Assembly: GCF_027579695.1 (NCBI RefSeq)
Contig: NC_083596.1
Coordinates: 51,232,900-51,296,899, forward strand
Direction: 5' to 3'
DNA: 64,000 nucleotides
Source: Neoarius graeffei
Taxonomy: Eukaryota > Chordata > Actinopteri > Siluriformes > Ariidae
The translations under genes and the position numbers were made by a program. Below the pieces are notes generated by a model that saw only the letters and a list, made by a program, of their open reading frames with translations, did no database searches and was not told where the DNA came from. Every line of letters starts with the position of its first letter. Within the stretch, counting starts at the first letter, position 1. Positions 34,779 through 47,700 of this stretch are shown piece after piece.

Positions 34779-34833
34779 CTTCTTTCTTTTTTATTTCTTT
34801 CTAATTCTTGTTGAATCTACAAATAAAAAACAA

Positions 34834-35819
34834 ATGACTTGTGGTGTACCACAAGGTTCAGTTCTTGGACCTTTACTATTCTTACTCTATATAAATGACA
34901 TCTCAAATGCTTCCAATATCCTTAAGCTTCACCTCTTTGCTGACGATACTAACATTTTATATGCTAATAAATCTATTAAAGTACTAGAAAGTGTGGTAAA
35001 TAAAGAGCTAACAAAACTTCATGAATGGTTTACAGTTAATAAGCTAACTCTTAATCTAAAAAAATTGAATTTTGTAATTTTTTCTCACTATTGTAAAAAC
35101 GTATCTTCAATTAATATTAAAATATTTAATAACTCTCAAAACAAATTTGTTTCACTTGAACGTAAAAAGTATGTCAAATATTTGGGTTTAATAATCGATG
35201 ACAATCTTTCTTAGAAGCCTCATATTGACTTTATTTGCAACAAAATAAGCAAGGTTGTCGGCCTTTTGGCCAAGCTTAGACATTTTATTCCACTACATAC
35301 CCTTATGACATTATATCGCTCTCTGATTCAACCTTATTTAACATATCGTCTTAGTTCTTGGGGACAGGCTTGTAAAACTCATATAAATAAAGTATTAATC
35401 CTACAAAAACAAGCTTTAAGATTAATCCATTTTGTTGATAATAGAGAAAGTACCCTTTTATTGTTTTCCAAAACCAATATTTTACCAGTGAATCTTCTTT
35501 TCTATGAATGTATTTCTAAATTAATGCATGACGTTGTTAATCAAAGTGCACCCTCAAACATTTGTAAATTATTTTCTTCTATTTCTACTATCCATTCTTA
35601 TAACACTAGGTCATCTTACTCCAAGAACTTATATACTCAGTATTCTCGTACAAATCTACAAAAGAACTCATTTTCCCGTGTTGGTGTTAGGGTATGGAAC
35701 TTCTATAAGATCTTCATTTAAATTGTCGTTCAAGAAAAAAGTCAGACACCACCTTTTTTCCGATTTAAGTAGATATGGATATGATGTTGACATCTCCAAA
35801 CTCCTTCTTTCTACATAAC
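34834..35819 (+). pseudogene. Non-LTR retrotransposon reverse transcriptase, 5' truncated
   Basis: It reads GVPQGSVLGPLLFLLYINDI, then FADDTNILY (the catalytic FADD box), VNKLTLNLKK and KYLGLIIDD. One TAG at 35212-35214 interrupts the frame, which reopens with LRHFIPLHTLMTLYRSLIQP. Near 35700 a slip to the next frame gives SFKLSFKKKVRHHLFSDL, the usual C-terminal end. It is a Jockey/Rex1/L2-like LINE; the clade is not certain. Confidence 0.88.
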
Positions 35820-35828
35820 TTTATTTTG

Positions 35829-36195
35829 TCGGCATGGTGGTGTAGTGGCTGTTGCCTCACAGCAAGAAGGTCCTGGGTTCGAGCCCCGTGGCCGGCGAGG
35901 GCCTTTCTGTGCGGAGTTTGCATGTTCTCCCCGTGTCCGCGTGGGTTTCCTCCGGGTGCTCCGGTTTCCCCCACAGTCCAAAGACATGCAGGTTAGGTTA
36001 ACTGGTGACTCTAAATTGAGCGTAGGTGTGAATGTGAGTGTGAATGGTTGTCTGTGTCTATGTGTCAGCCCTGTGATGACCTGGCGACTTGTCCAGGGTG
36101 AACCCCGCCTTTCGCCCGTAGTCAGCTGGGATAGGATCCAGCTCGCCCGCGACCCTGTAGAACAGGATAAAGCGGCTACAGATAATGAGAATGAG
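35829..36195 (+). mobile_element. SINE with a short head deletion
   Basis: Box A has lost some bases (GTGGCTGTTGCC in place of GTGGTTAGCGCTGTCGCC). The rest is complete to GATAATGAGAATGAGAAT. It sits directly after the LINE's 3' end. Confidence 0.88.
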
Positions 36196-36325
36196 AATAA
36201 AAGATTGAAGATCTACTACTGTAATAACTCCAATCTGGCAACCCAGGCCTTTGCCCTACCCTGATTTTGACAATTCTCCAATTCGCCCACAACACCAGAG
36301 GCTCTAATACACACACACACACACA

Positions 36326-36358
<33 letters not shown>

Positions 36359-36554
36359 GGGTTGCAGTGTAATCCCGGGTTAAATGCTGTAATCTGGAGT
36401 TAATCCCGGGTTAGAGGAGGGACTCTGGACTCTGCAGGCTCGTGCACAGCAGCGCCGCGTGACCGTGCAGCGTTCAACACACCTGGAGGAGTTCCATTCC
36501 AGATGTTTCCAAACAGCGCGCGCCTTTCTCCTGCGGATTAATCCCCAGCGCCTG
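36196..36554. other. ophn1 upstream region
   Basis: CA and CT tracts at 36309-36358, then a GC-rich stretch with AATCCCGGGTTA repeated. Likely 5' UTR or promoter. Confidence 0.45.
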
Positions 36555-36562
36555 TGACGTCA
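36555..36562 (+). promoter_or_regulatory. Full CRE palindrome upstream of ophn1 start
   Basis: TGACGTCA lies 64 bases before the ATG, in a GC-rich stretch (36420-36560). CREB/ATF factors bind this sequence. A role in ophn1 transcription is inferred from position. Confidence 0.5.
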
Positions 36563-36625
36563 TCCGCTGGTTTGCCTGATAGAGCTAATTCAGTAGCACA
36601 GTGTGTGTGTGTGTGTGTGCTGAGT

Positions 36626-36779
36626 ATGGGGCATCCCCCGCTGGAGTTCAGTGACTGTTACTCAGACAGCCCTGATTTCAGAGACAGACTCAAGAGTTAT
36701 GAGCTCGAGCTCGAGAAAACCAGCAAGTTCCTCAAAGACGTCATCAAAGATGGAAATAACGTCATCACCGCTATTAAAG
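36626..36779 (+). CDS. ophn1: ophn1 first coding exon
   Basis: It starts [18 protein letters not shown] and runs 51 codons plus one base to AAAG|GTAAGA. A short TG tract ending in CTGAG lies just before the ATG, so this could be the second exon after a non-coding first one. Confidence 0.92.
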
Positions 36780-36859
36780 GTAAGACCAGTGGGACCAATT
36801 AAAAATAAACAACAAAAAGTGGGAACCCCTCCCCCACACCAACCCTAAACCCCTCCCCC

Positions 36860-36914
<55 letters not shown>

Positions 36915-37617
36915 GTCTGTCTGTCTGTCTATTGATCTGTGTGTCTGGTTACAGGATGAAATTCTGATGACCAATCACATCCACTCTGACCATGCTGAGT
37001 CAGCATCTCATAATCACTGTGTGTGTTGCAGAAGTTGCATGATTTGATTATTTTCCCCCCGCAGTGCGTCCCTCAGTGTTCTATTCCTCTTCTACAGCCA
37101 CATAGCAACTCTTTACAGCACTGCACTCAGTAAACGTCATTAACCTTCTCATTAGCGTTCACCAAACAGAGTCCTGTTGTCTATAAAATCAGCGATGCGT
37201 TCTTGGTGGGAGGGGCTTCCCGTTCCTCCCTGTGAGCTCGTGGATGTGGAAGACGGTGGATAGCACTCCTCTGAGTGTGATACGGCGCCCTGTGACGCAG
37301 CAGTTAGAAAAGATTCAGAGGTTGGATTCGGGAGTCTGGGAGGAAACGCATCCCCAAAACCCCGACAGCTTTACCTCGGACGCTGGAGACTCCTTCTGTA
37401 GACGCTCAGTAAACATCTGCTGAAAAGAACAGGCGTCACCGTGTCATTGTTTTTGTGAGCTGTTACTATAGAAACTATAATGTATTAGAACGAGTGAGTT
37501 AATATAAACCTGCACAACTATCAGAGCTGCTGTGGGGAACTGACTCCAGATCAGCAAATACTGTAGATAATTAACGTTTTAATAAACTTATTATGTGAGT
37601 CAGTGTTTATACAGCAC

Positions 37618-37650
<33 letters not shown>

Positions 37651-38747
37651 ATTGTTAAAAAGTTGTTTGACTCAGCACCACATTTAACTGAGAGCTGAAC
37701 AGAAACAGGAAGTGAGGAGTTTCCACTGTTCGCACAGCATCATCACCATCATCACCATCATCACCATCATCCGTCACGTTTCAGTCCCGTAACGCTCAGC
37801 TCACAAGCGTCTGATCACACTTCCTTCCGTTCTCTTTGTTTTCATTTTATCTGTTTTTTCTTTCCCTGTTATATATTTTTATTTGTTCTTTTACTTTTAT
37901 TTCATTTTATATCTCTTTAACTTTTTTCCTTGCTATTAATTTTTTAGACCAAAATTTTTGGGTTTCATTTTTCCAGGCGTTGGGTTTTGGTGATGTGCAT
38001 CTGTCTGTAATCGCAGTGAGCCGGATATCTGAAGAGCGATTGGTTGAATGTTTTGGGGTTTGGATGAAGTTCACAGGTTCAAGGTCACAACAAGGTCAAA
38101 CGTCTGAAAGGACTCGACCTGTCGGTTTCTGCAGCTTTCCAAGTCCTGCTTGTTTGTTTGCTTCTTTTCTGTTTTCTTTCTTTCATTTCATGTCTTTTTC
38201 CTTTTAAGCGGATTTTTGTTTTCCTTTTTCATCTTTTTTGTTTGTCCACGTTTTTTAGTTGCGATGATTTGTTTCTTCATTTTGTTCTTTTTTTAACGTT
38301 TTGTTTGTTCGTAATTGATTTAGTTTCTTTACGGAAATACAATAACTTCATGCAGCTCAGAAATTAAAACACTGTGGACTGAAGTGAAGGAGAAGATCAG
38401 AAACCTTTAGCAGGTCAACAGGCGACGGTTCTCCTGTTGTTCTCTGAACACAGTCTGTGTAGAACGTCCTCCTGAAACCTCGTCTTCATCTCCACCATAA
38501 CGACGTGCTGCTTTATGTCTTATAACAGATCATCAGTCGTGTGTGTGTGTGTGTGTTTGAGAGAGAGAGAGATAGTGATTTATATAAAAGCAGTTTTTTA
38601 GAACTCTGAGGTTCTCTTCCTCTTTCAGCTCTCTCTGTCTCATTCCAACAAATAAAAACCCAGAAATTACTTCCTTAATTGCGCTCATGACTTCCTCTCT
38701 GACTGCACAAGAACATCTCAATATAGATTATATCCCATAAATTAATT

Positions 38748-38795
<48 letters not shown>

Positions 38796-41700
38796 TCAGA
38801 CAGTTCAGTAGAAGTGTGTGTGTGTGTGTTGTTGGTGCATGTTTTATTTTGTGGAAGTGCGCGCGTATATGTCGAGGTTTTTCTTCCTCACGTGTGCCGT
38901 CGCACTTATTTCGAAACTTTTTCAGAGGTTTTCCAGTGTGGTTTCAGTTGCGGTTCTCACGTTTCCCCCCTCAGGATCTCGTTTGTTCTCTCCTCAGTCA
39001 GCGTAAATCACTTGTGCGGTGTGTGAGTGTGAGTATTGTGTCACAGTCACGTGTACAGAATCGGATCCATGGCACAAAAAACATCCCTGGTTTTGGTTGA
39101 TGAGGTTGAGGAACCTGTCGTGGTGGCGAGTTCATGGGACGCAGATGGTTGGAAGGCGTCTGAGTGAAACCGGTGGTTGCCTGGATGGGCGGGGCCATGA
39201 GCAGTTTTCTCGCTGTGTGTGAACTCCTTGTGATTTAGTCCTAAATCATCAGTGCAAGTGTTTACACGAGAAATTTGGTTTTCATGAAAATCCTGTAAAT
39301 TCGGAGAACACAGCCTCCTCGTGCTCCTGAGTGTGTGCTGGTGGAGAAGGGAATCAAATTCACGTCCACTTTTGTTTGACAGTCTTTACCCTGATGGCTC
39401 ATTTCGTGCTCCCAGCTGCGTGTGTGTGTGCGTTACCTTTTATGGAGTTTTTGTGGGTGTCACTACATGCGAATGAGCTGGATCAGGAACGAGCTTTGTA
39501 AGTTATTCGTTGTGAAAATATGCACGAGCCCAAAGAAAATGAGTGTTTTCTGAATGTTTTGTAAATCTGGTGGAAAATTTTAATTCAGTTTGGCTTACAC
39601 AGACATTTACACACAACTTTACGAAAAGATAAATAAATGAGGCTCACTGATGGGTGTGAGCAGGCGTCCGGTAATCATCTCAGCAGGGCGGAGTTTCAGA
39701 GTTTCTTGCCCGGAGGAGGAGGAGAAGAGGAACCACACAGAAACCTGAGATATGTTGAATTTTCTCAACTGCTTCAGAAAGAACACCCTCTTACCTCTGT
39801 GCCTCAGACTCAGTGAGGGCGTGTGGCCTCTGCGCCTCAGACTCAGTGAGGGCGTGTGGCCTCTGTGCCTCAGACTGAGTGAGGGTGTGTGGCCTCTGTG
39901 CCTCAGACTGAGTGAGGGTGTGTGGCCTCTGCGCCTCAGACTCAGTGAGGGTGTGTGGCCTCTGTGCCTCAGACTCAGTGAGGGTGTGTGGCCTCTGCGC
40001 CTCAGACTCAGTGAGGGTGTGTGGCCTCTGCGCCTCAGTCTGAGTGAGGGGGTGTGGCCTCTGCGCCTCAGACTCAGTGAGGGTGTGTGGCCTCTGTGCC
40101 TCCGACTGAGTGAGGGTGTGTGGCCTCTGTGCCTCAGTCTGAGTGAGGGTGTGTGGCCTCCGTGCCTCAGACTCAGTGAGGGTGTGTGGCCTCCGTGCCT
40201 CAGACTCAGTGAGGGTGTGTGGCCTCTGCGCCTCAGACTCAGTGAGGGTGTGTGGCCTCTGCGCCTCAGACTCAGTGAGGGTGTGTGGCCTCTGCGCCTC
40301 AGACTGAGTGAGGGTGTGTGGCCTCTGTGCCTCAGTCTGAGTGAGGGTGTGTGGCCTCTGCGCCTCAGACTCAGTGAGGGTGTGTGGCCTCTGTGCCTCC
40401 GACTCAGTGAGGGTGTGTGGCCTCTGTGCCTCAGTCTGAGTGAGGGTGTGTGGCCTCTGTGCCTCAGTCTGAGTGAGGGTGTGTGGCCTCTGCGCCTCAG
40501 ACTCAGTGAGGGTGTGTGGCCTCTGCGCCTCCGACTCAGTGAGGGTGTGTGGCCTCTGTGCCTCCGACTCAGTGAGGGTGTGTGGCCTCTGTGCCTCCGA
40601 CTCAGTGAGGGTGTGTGGCCTCCGTGCCTCAGTCTGAGTGAGGGTGTGTGGCCTCCGCACCTCAGACTCAGTGAGGGTGTGTGGCCTCCGTGCCTCAGAC
40701 TCAGTGAGGGTGTGTGGCCTCTGCGCCTCAGACTCAGTGAGGGTGTGTGGCCTCTGCGCCTCAGACTGAGTGAGGGTGTGTGGCCTCTGTGCCTCAGTCT
40801 GAGTGAGGGTGTGTGGCCTCTGCGCCTCAGACTCAGTGAGGGTGTGTGGCCTCTGTGCCTCAGACTCAGTGAGGGTGTGTGGCCTCTGTGCCTCAGTCTG
40901 AGTGAGGGTGTGTGGCCTCTGTGCCTCAGTCTGAGTGAGGGTGTGTGGCCTCTGTGCCTCAGTCTGAGTGAGGGTGTGTGGCCTCTGTGCCTCAGTCTGA
41001 GTGAGGGTGTGTGGCCTCTGTGCCTCAGTCTGAGTGAGGGTGTGTGGCCTCTGTGCCTCAGTCTGAGTGAGGGTGTGTGGCCTCTGTGCCTCAGTCTGAG
41101 TGAGGGTGTGTGGCCTCTGTGCCTCAGTCTGAGTGAGGGTGTGTGGCCTCTGTGCCTCAGTCTGAGTGAGGGTGTGTGGCCTCTGTGCCTCAGTCTGAGT
41201 GAGGGTGTGTGGCCTCTGCGCCTCAGTCTGAGTGAGGGTGTGTGGCCTCTGCGCCTCAGACTCAGTGAGGGTGTGTGGCCTCTGCGCCTCAGACTCAGTG
41301 AGGGTGTGTGGCCTCTGCGCCTCAGACTCAGTGAGGGTGTGTGGCCTCTGCGCCTCAGACTCAGTGAGGGTGTGTGGCCTCTGTGCCTCAGACTCAGTGA
41401 GGGTGTGTGGCCTCTGTGCCTCAGTCTGAGTGAGGGTGTGTGGCCTCTGCGCCTCAGACTCAGTGAGGGTGTGTGGCCTCTGCGCCTCAGTCTGAGTGAG
41501 GGTGTGTGGCCTCTGCGCCTCAGACTCAGTGAGGGGGTGTGGCCTCTGCGCCTCAGACTCAGTGAGAGTGTGTGGCCTCTGTGCCTCCGACTCAGTGAGG
41601 GTGTGTGGCCTCTGTGCCTCCGACTCAGTGAGGGTGTGTGGCCTCTGTGCCTCAGTCTGAGTGAGGGTGTGTGGCCTCTGTGCCTCCGACTCAGTGAGGG

Positions 41701-44700
41701 TGTGTGGCCTCTGTGCCTCCGACTGAGTGAGGGTGTGTGGCCTCTGTGCCTCCGACTCAGTGAGGGTGTGTGGCCTCTGTGCCTCCGACTCAGTGAGGGT
41801 GTGTGGCCTCTGTGCCTCCGACTCAGTGAGGGTGTGTGGCCTCTGTGCCTCCGACTCAGTGAGGGTGTGTGGCCTCTGTGCCTCAGACTGAGTGAGGGTG
41901 TGTGGCCTCTGTGCCTCAGACTGAGTGAGGGTGTGTGGCCTCTGTGCCTCAGTCCAAGTGAGGGTGTGTGGCCTCTGCGCCTCAGACTCAGTGAGGGTGT
42001 GTGGCCTCTGCGCCTCAGACTCAGTGAGGGTGTGTGGCCTCTGCGCCTCCGACTCAGTGAGGGTGTGTGGCCTCTGTCCCTCCGACTCAGTGAGGGTGTG
42101 TGGCCTCTGTCCCTCCGACTCAGTGAGGGTGTGTGGCCTCTGTGCCTCCGACTCAGTGAGGGTGTGTGGCCTCCGTGCCTCAGTCTGAGTGAGGGTGTGT
42201 GGCCTCCGCGCCTCAGACTCAGTGAGGGTGTGTGGCCTCCGTGCCTCAGACTCAGTGAGGGTGTGTGGCCTCTGCGCCTCAGACTCAGTGAGGGTGTGTG
42301 GCCTCTGCGCCTCAGACTGAGTGAGGGTGTGTGGCCTCTGCGCCTCAGTCTGAGTGAGGGTGTGTGGCCTCTGCGCCTCAGACTCAGTGAGGGTGTGTGG
42401 CCTCTGTGCCTCAGACTCAGTGAGGGTGTGTGGCCTCTGTGCCTCAGTCTGAGTGAGGGTGTGTGGCCTCTGTGCCTCAGTCTGAGTGAGGGTGTGTGGC
42501 CTCTGTGCCTCAGTCTGAGTGAGGGTGTGTGGCCTCTGTGCCTCAGTCTGAGTGAGGGTGTGTGGCCTCTGCGCCTCAGTCTGAGTGAGGGTGTGTGGCC
42601 TCTGCGCCTCAGTCTGAGTGAGGGTGTGTGGCCTCTGCGCCTCAGTCTGAGTGAGGGTGTGTGGCCTCTGCGCCTCAGTCTCAGTGAGGGTGTGTGGCCT
42701 CTGCGCCTCAGTCTCAGTGAGGGTGTGTGGCCTCTGTGCCTCCGACTCAGTGAGGGTGTGTGGCCTCTGTCCCTCCGACTCAGTGAGGGTGTGTGGCCTC
42801 TGTGCCTCAGACTCAGTGAGGGGGTGTGGCCTCTGCGCCTCAGACTCAGTGAGGGTGTGTGGCCTCTGTGCCTCAGACTCAGTGAGGGTGTGTGGCCTCT
42901 GTGCCTCAGTCTGAGTGAGGGTGTGTGGCCTCTGCGCCTCAGACTCAGTGACGGTGTGTGGCCTCTGCGCCTCAGTCTGAGTGAGGGGGTGTGGCCTCTG
43001 CGCCTCAGACTCAGTGAGGGTGTGTGGCCTCTGCGCCTCAGACTCAGTGAGAGTGTGTGGCCTCTGTGCCTCCGACTCAGTGAGGGTGTGTGGCCTCTGT
43101 GCCTCCGACTCAGTGAGGGTGTGTGGCCTCTGTGCCTCCGACTCAGTGAGGGTGTGTGGCCTCTGCGCCTCAGACTCAGTGACGGTGTGTGGCCTCTGCG
43201 CCTCAGTCTGAGTGAGGGGGTGTGGCCTCTGCGCCTCAGACTCAGTGAGGGGGTGTGGCCTCTGCGCCTCAGACTCAGTGAGAGTGTGTGGCCTCTGTGC
43301 CTCCGACTCAGTGAGGGTGTGTGGCCTCTGTGCCTCCGACTCAGTGAGGGTGTGTGGCCTCTGCGCCTCAGTCTGAGTGAGGGTGTGTGGCCTCTGCGCC
43401 TCAGACTCAGTGAGGGTGTGTGGCCTCTGCGCCTCAGTCTGAGTGAGGGTGTGTGGCCTCTGCGCCTCAGACTCAGTGAGGGTGTGTGGCCTCTGCGCCT
43501 CAGACTCAGTGAGAGTGTGTGGCCTCTGTGCCTCCGACTCAGTGAGGGTGTGTGGCCTCTGTGCCTCCGACTCAGTGAGGGTGTGTGGCCTCTGTGCCTC
43601 AGACTCAGTGAGGGTGTGTGGCCTCTGTGCTTCAGACTCAGTGAGGGTGTGTGGCCTCTGTGCCTCAGACTGAGTGAGGGTGTGTGGCCTCTGTGCCTCA
43701 GTCTGAGTGAGGGTGTGTGGCCTCTGCGCCTCAGACTCAGTGAGGGTGTGTGGCCTCTGTGCCTCTGACTGAGTGAGGGTGTGTGGCCTCTGTGCCTCAG
43801 TCTGAGTGAGGGTGTGTGGCCTCTGCGCCTCAGACTCAGTGAGGGTGTGTGGCCTCCGTGCCTCAGACTCGGTGAGGGTGTGTGGCCTCTGTGCCTCCGA
43901 CTCAGTGAGGGTGTGTGGCCTCCGCGCCTCAGACTCAGTGAGGGGGTGTGGCCTCTGCGTCTCAGACTCAGTGAGGGCGTGTGGCTTCTGCGCCTCAGAC
44001 CCAGTGAGGGCGTGTGGCCTCTGCGTCTCAGACCCAGTGAGGGCGTGTGGCTTCTGCGCCTCAGACCCAGTGAGGGCGTGTGGCCTCTGCGCCTCCGACT
44101 CAGTGAGGGGGTGTGGCCTCTGCGCCTCTGACTCAGTGAGGGTGTGTGGCCTCTGCGCCTCAGACTCAGTGAGGGTGTGTGGCCTCTGCGCCTCAGACTC
44201 AGTGAGGGTGTGTGGCCTCTGCGCCTCAGACTCAGTGAGGGTGTGTGGCCTCTGCGTCTCAGACTCAGTGAGGGTGTGTGGCCTCTGCGCCTCAGACTCA
44301 GTGAGGGTGTGTGGCCTCTGCGTCTCAGACTCAGTGAGGGTGTGTGGCCTCTGCGTCTCAGACTCAGTGAGGGTGTGTGGCCTCTGCGCCTCAGACTCAG
44401 TGAGGGTGTGTGGCCTCTGTGTCTCAGACTCAGTGAGGGTGTGTGGCCTCTGCGCCTCAGACTCAGTGAGGGTGTGTGGCCTCTGCGCCTCAGTCTGAGT
44501 GAGGGGGTGTGGCCTCTGCGCCTCAGACTCAGTGAGGGTGTGTGGCCTCTGTGCCTCCGACTGAGTGAGGGTGTGTGGCCTCTGTGCCTCAGTCTGAGTG
44601 AGGGTGTGTGGCCTCCGTGCCTCAGACTCAGTGAGGGTGTGTGGCCTCCGTGCCTCAGACTCAGTGAGGGTGTGTGGCCTCTGCGCCTCAGACTCAGTGA

Positions 44701-47700
44701 GGGTGTGTGGCCTCTGCGCCTCAGACTCAGTGAGGGTGTGTGGCCTCTGCGCCTCAGACTGAGTGAGGGTGTGTGGCCTCTGTGCCTCAGTCTGAGTGAG
44801 GGTGTGTGGCCTCTGCGCCTCAGACTCAGTGAGGGTGTGTGGCCTCTGTGCCTCCGACTCAGTGAGGGTGTGTGGCCTCTGTGCCTCAGTCTGAGTGAGG
44901 GTGTGTGGCCTCTGTGCCTCAGTCTGAGTGAGGGTGTGTGGCCTCTGCGCCTCAGACTCAGTGAGGGTGTGTGGCCTCTGCGCCTCCGACTCAGTGAGGG
45001 TGTGTGGCCTCTGTGCCTCCGACTCAGTGAGGGTGTGTGGCCTCTGTGCCTCCGACTCAGTGAGGGTGTGTGGCCTCCGTGCCTCAGTCTGAGTGAGGGT
45101 GTGTGGCCTCCGCACCTCAGACTCAGTGAGGGTGTGTGGCCTCCGTGCCTCAGACTCAGTGAGGGTGTGTGGCCTCTGCGCCTCAGACTCAGTGAGGGTG
45201 TGTGGCCTCTGCGCCTCAGACTGAGTGAGGGTGTGTGGCCTCTGTGCCTCAGTCTGAGTGAGGGTGTGTGGCCTCTGCGCCTCAGACTCAGTGAGGGTGT
45301 GTGGCCTCTGTGCCTCAGACTCAGTGAGGGTGTGTGGCCTCTGTGCCTCAGTCTGAGTGAGGGTGTGTGGCCTCTGTGCCTCAGTCTGAGTGAGGGTGTG
45401 TGGCCTCTGTGCCTCAGTCTGAGTGAGGGTGTGTGGCCTCTGTGCCTCAGTCTGAGTGAGGGTGTGTGGCCTCTGTGCCTCAGTCTGAGTGAGGGTGTGT
45501 GGCCTCTGTGCCTCAGTCTGAGTGAGGGTGTGTGGCCTCTGTGCCTCAGTCTGAGTGAGGGTGTGTGGCCTCTGTGCCTCAGTCTGAGTGAGGGTGTGTG
45601 GCCTCTGTGCCTCAGTCTGAGTGAGGGTGTGTGGCCTCTGTGCCTCAGTCTGAGTGAGGGTGTGTGGCCTCTGCGCCTCAGTCTGAGTGAGGGTGTGTGG
45701 CCTCTGCGCCTCAGACTCAGTGAGGGTGTGTGGCCTCTGCGCCTCAGACTCAGTGAGGGTGTGTGGCCTCTGCGCCTCAGACTCAGTGAGGGTGTGTGGC
45801 CTCTGCGCCTCAGACTCAGTGAGGGTGTGTGGCCTCTGTGCCTCAGACTCAGTGAGGGTGTGTGGCCTCTGTGCCTCAGTCTGAGTGAGGGTGTGTGGCC
45901 TCTGCGCCTCAGACTCAGTGAGGGTGTGTGGCCTCTGCGCCTCAGTCTGAGTGAGGGTGTGTGGCCTCTGCGCCTCAGACTCAGTGAGGGGGTGTGGCCT
46001 CTGCGCCTCAGACTCAGTGAGAGTGTGTGGCCTCTGTGCCTCCGACTCAGTGAGGGTGTGTGGCCTCTGTGCCTCCGACTCAGTGAGGGTGTGTGGCCTC
46101 TGTGCCTCAGTCTGAGTGAGGGTGTGTGGCCTCTGTGCCTCCGACTCAGTGAGGGTGTGTGGCCTCTGTGCCTCCGACTGAGTGAGGGTGTGTGGCCTCT
46201 GTGCCTCCGACTCAGTGAGGGTGTGTGGCCTCTGTGCCTCCGACTCAGTGAGGGTGTGTGGCCTCTGTGCCTCCGACTCAGTGAGGGTGTGTGGCCTCTG
46301 TGCCTCCGACTCAGTGAGGGTGTGTGGCCTCTGTGCCTCAGACTGAGTGAGGGTGTGTGGCCTCTGTGCCTCAGACTGAGTGAGGGTGTGTGGCCTCTGT
46401 GCCTCAGTCCAAGTGAGGGTGTGTGGCCTCTGCGCCTCAGACTCAGTGAGGGTGTGTGGCCTCTGCGCCTCAGACTCAGTGAGGGTGTGTGGCCTCTGCG
46501 CCTCCGACTCAGTGAGGGTGTGTGGCCTCTGTCCCTCCGACTCAGTGAGGGTGTGTGGCCTCTGTCCCTCCGACTCAGTGAGGGTGTGTGGCCTCTGTGC
46601 CTCCGACTCAGTGAGGGTGTGTGGCCTCCGTGCCTCAGTCTGAGTGAGGGTGTGTGGCCTCCGCGCCTCAGACTCAGTGAGGGTGTGTGGCCTCCGTGCC
46701 TCAGACTCAGTGAGGGTGTGTGGCCTCTGCGCCTCAGACTCAGTGAGGGTGTGTGGCCTCTGCGCCTCAGACTGAGTGAGGGTGTGTGGCCTCTGCGCCT
46801 CAGTCTGAGTGAGGGTGTGTGGCCTCTGCGCCTCAGACTCAGTGAGGGTGTGTGGCCTCTGTGCCTCAGACTCAGTGAGGGTGTGTGGCCTCTGTGCCTC
46901 AGTCTGAGTGAGGGTGTGTGGCCTCTGTGCCTCAGTCTGAGTGAGGGTGTGTGGCCTCTGTGCCTCAGTCTGAGTGAGGGTGTGTGGCCTCTGTGCCTCA
47001 GTCTGAGTGAGGGTGTGTGGCCTCTGCGCCTCAGTCTGAGTGAGGGTGTGTGGCCTCTGCGCCTCAGTCTGAGTGAGGGTGTGTGGCCTCTGCGCCTCAG
47101 TCTGAGTGAGGGTGTGTGGCCTCTGCGCCTCAGTCTCAGTGAGGGTGTGTGGCCTCTGCGCCTCAGTCTCAGTGAGGGTGTGTGGCCTCTGTGCCTCCGA
47201 CTCAGTGAGGGTGTGTGGCCTCTGTCCCTCCGACTCAGTGAGGGTGTGTGGCCTCTGTGCCTCAGACTCAGTGAGGGGGTGTGGCCTCTGCGCCTCAGAC
47301 TCAGTGAGGGTGTGTGGCCTCTGTGCCTCAGACTCAGTGAGGGTGTGTGGCCTCTGTGCCTCAGTCTGAGTGAGGGTGTGTGGCCTCTGCGCCTCAGACT
47401 CAGTGACGGTGTGTGGCCTCTGCGCCTCAGTCTGAGTGAGGGGGTGTGGCCTCTGCGCCTCAGACTCAGTGAGGGTGTGTGGCCTCTGCGCCTCAGACTC
47501 AGTGAGAGTGTGTGGCCTCTGTGCCTCCGACTCAGTGAGGGTGTGTGGCCTCTGTGCCTCCGACTCAGTGAGGGTGTGTGGCCTCTGTGCCTCCGACTCA
47601 GTGAGGGTGTGTGGCCTCTGCGCCTCAGACTCAGTGACGGTGTGTGGCCTCTGCGCCTCAGTCTGAGTGAGGGGGTGTGGCCTCTGCGCCTCAGACTCAG

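Larger units (their letters stand above)
36780..39793. other. ophn1 intron 1, left part
   Basis: Contains tetranucleotide CTAT (36861-36930), TG (37619-37647), CATCAC (37740-37770) and TTTC (38744-38797) repeats. No exon was recognised. Confidence 0.6.

Noticed and set aside
39752-43768. Plus-strand frames with repeats [11 protein letters not shown] and [11 protein letters not shown]
   Set aside because: These are other frames of the 33-bp minisatellite inside ophn1 intron 1, broken by stops in places; no codon signal beyond the repeat.
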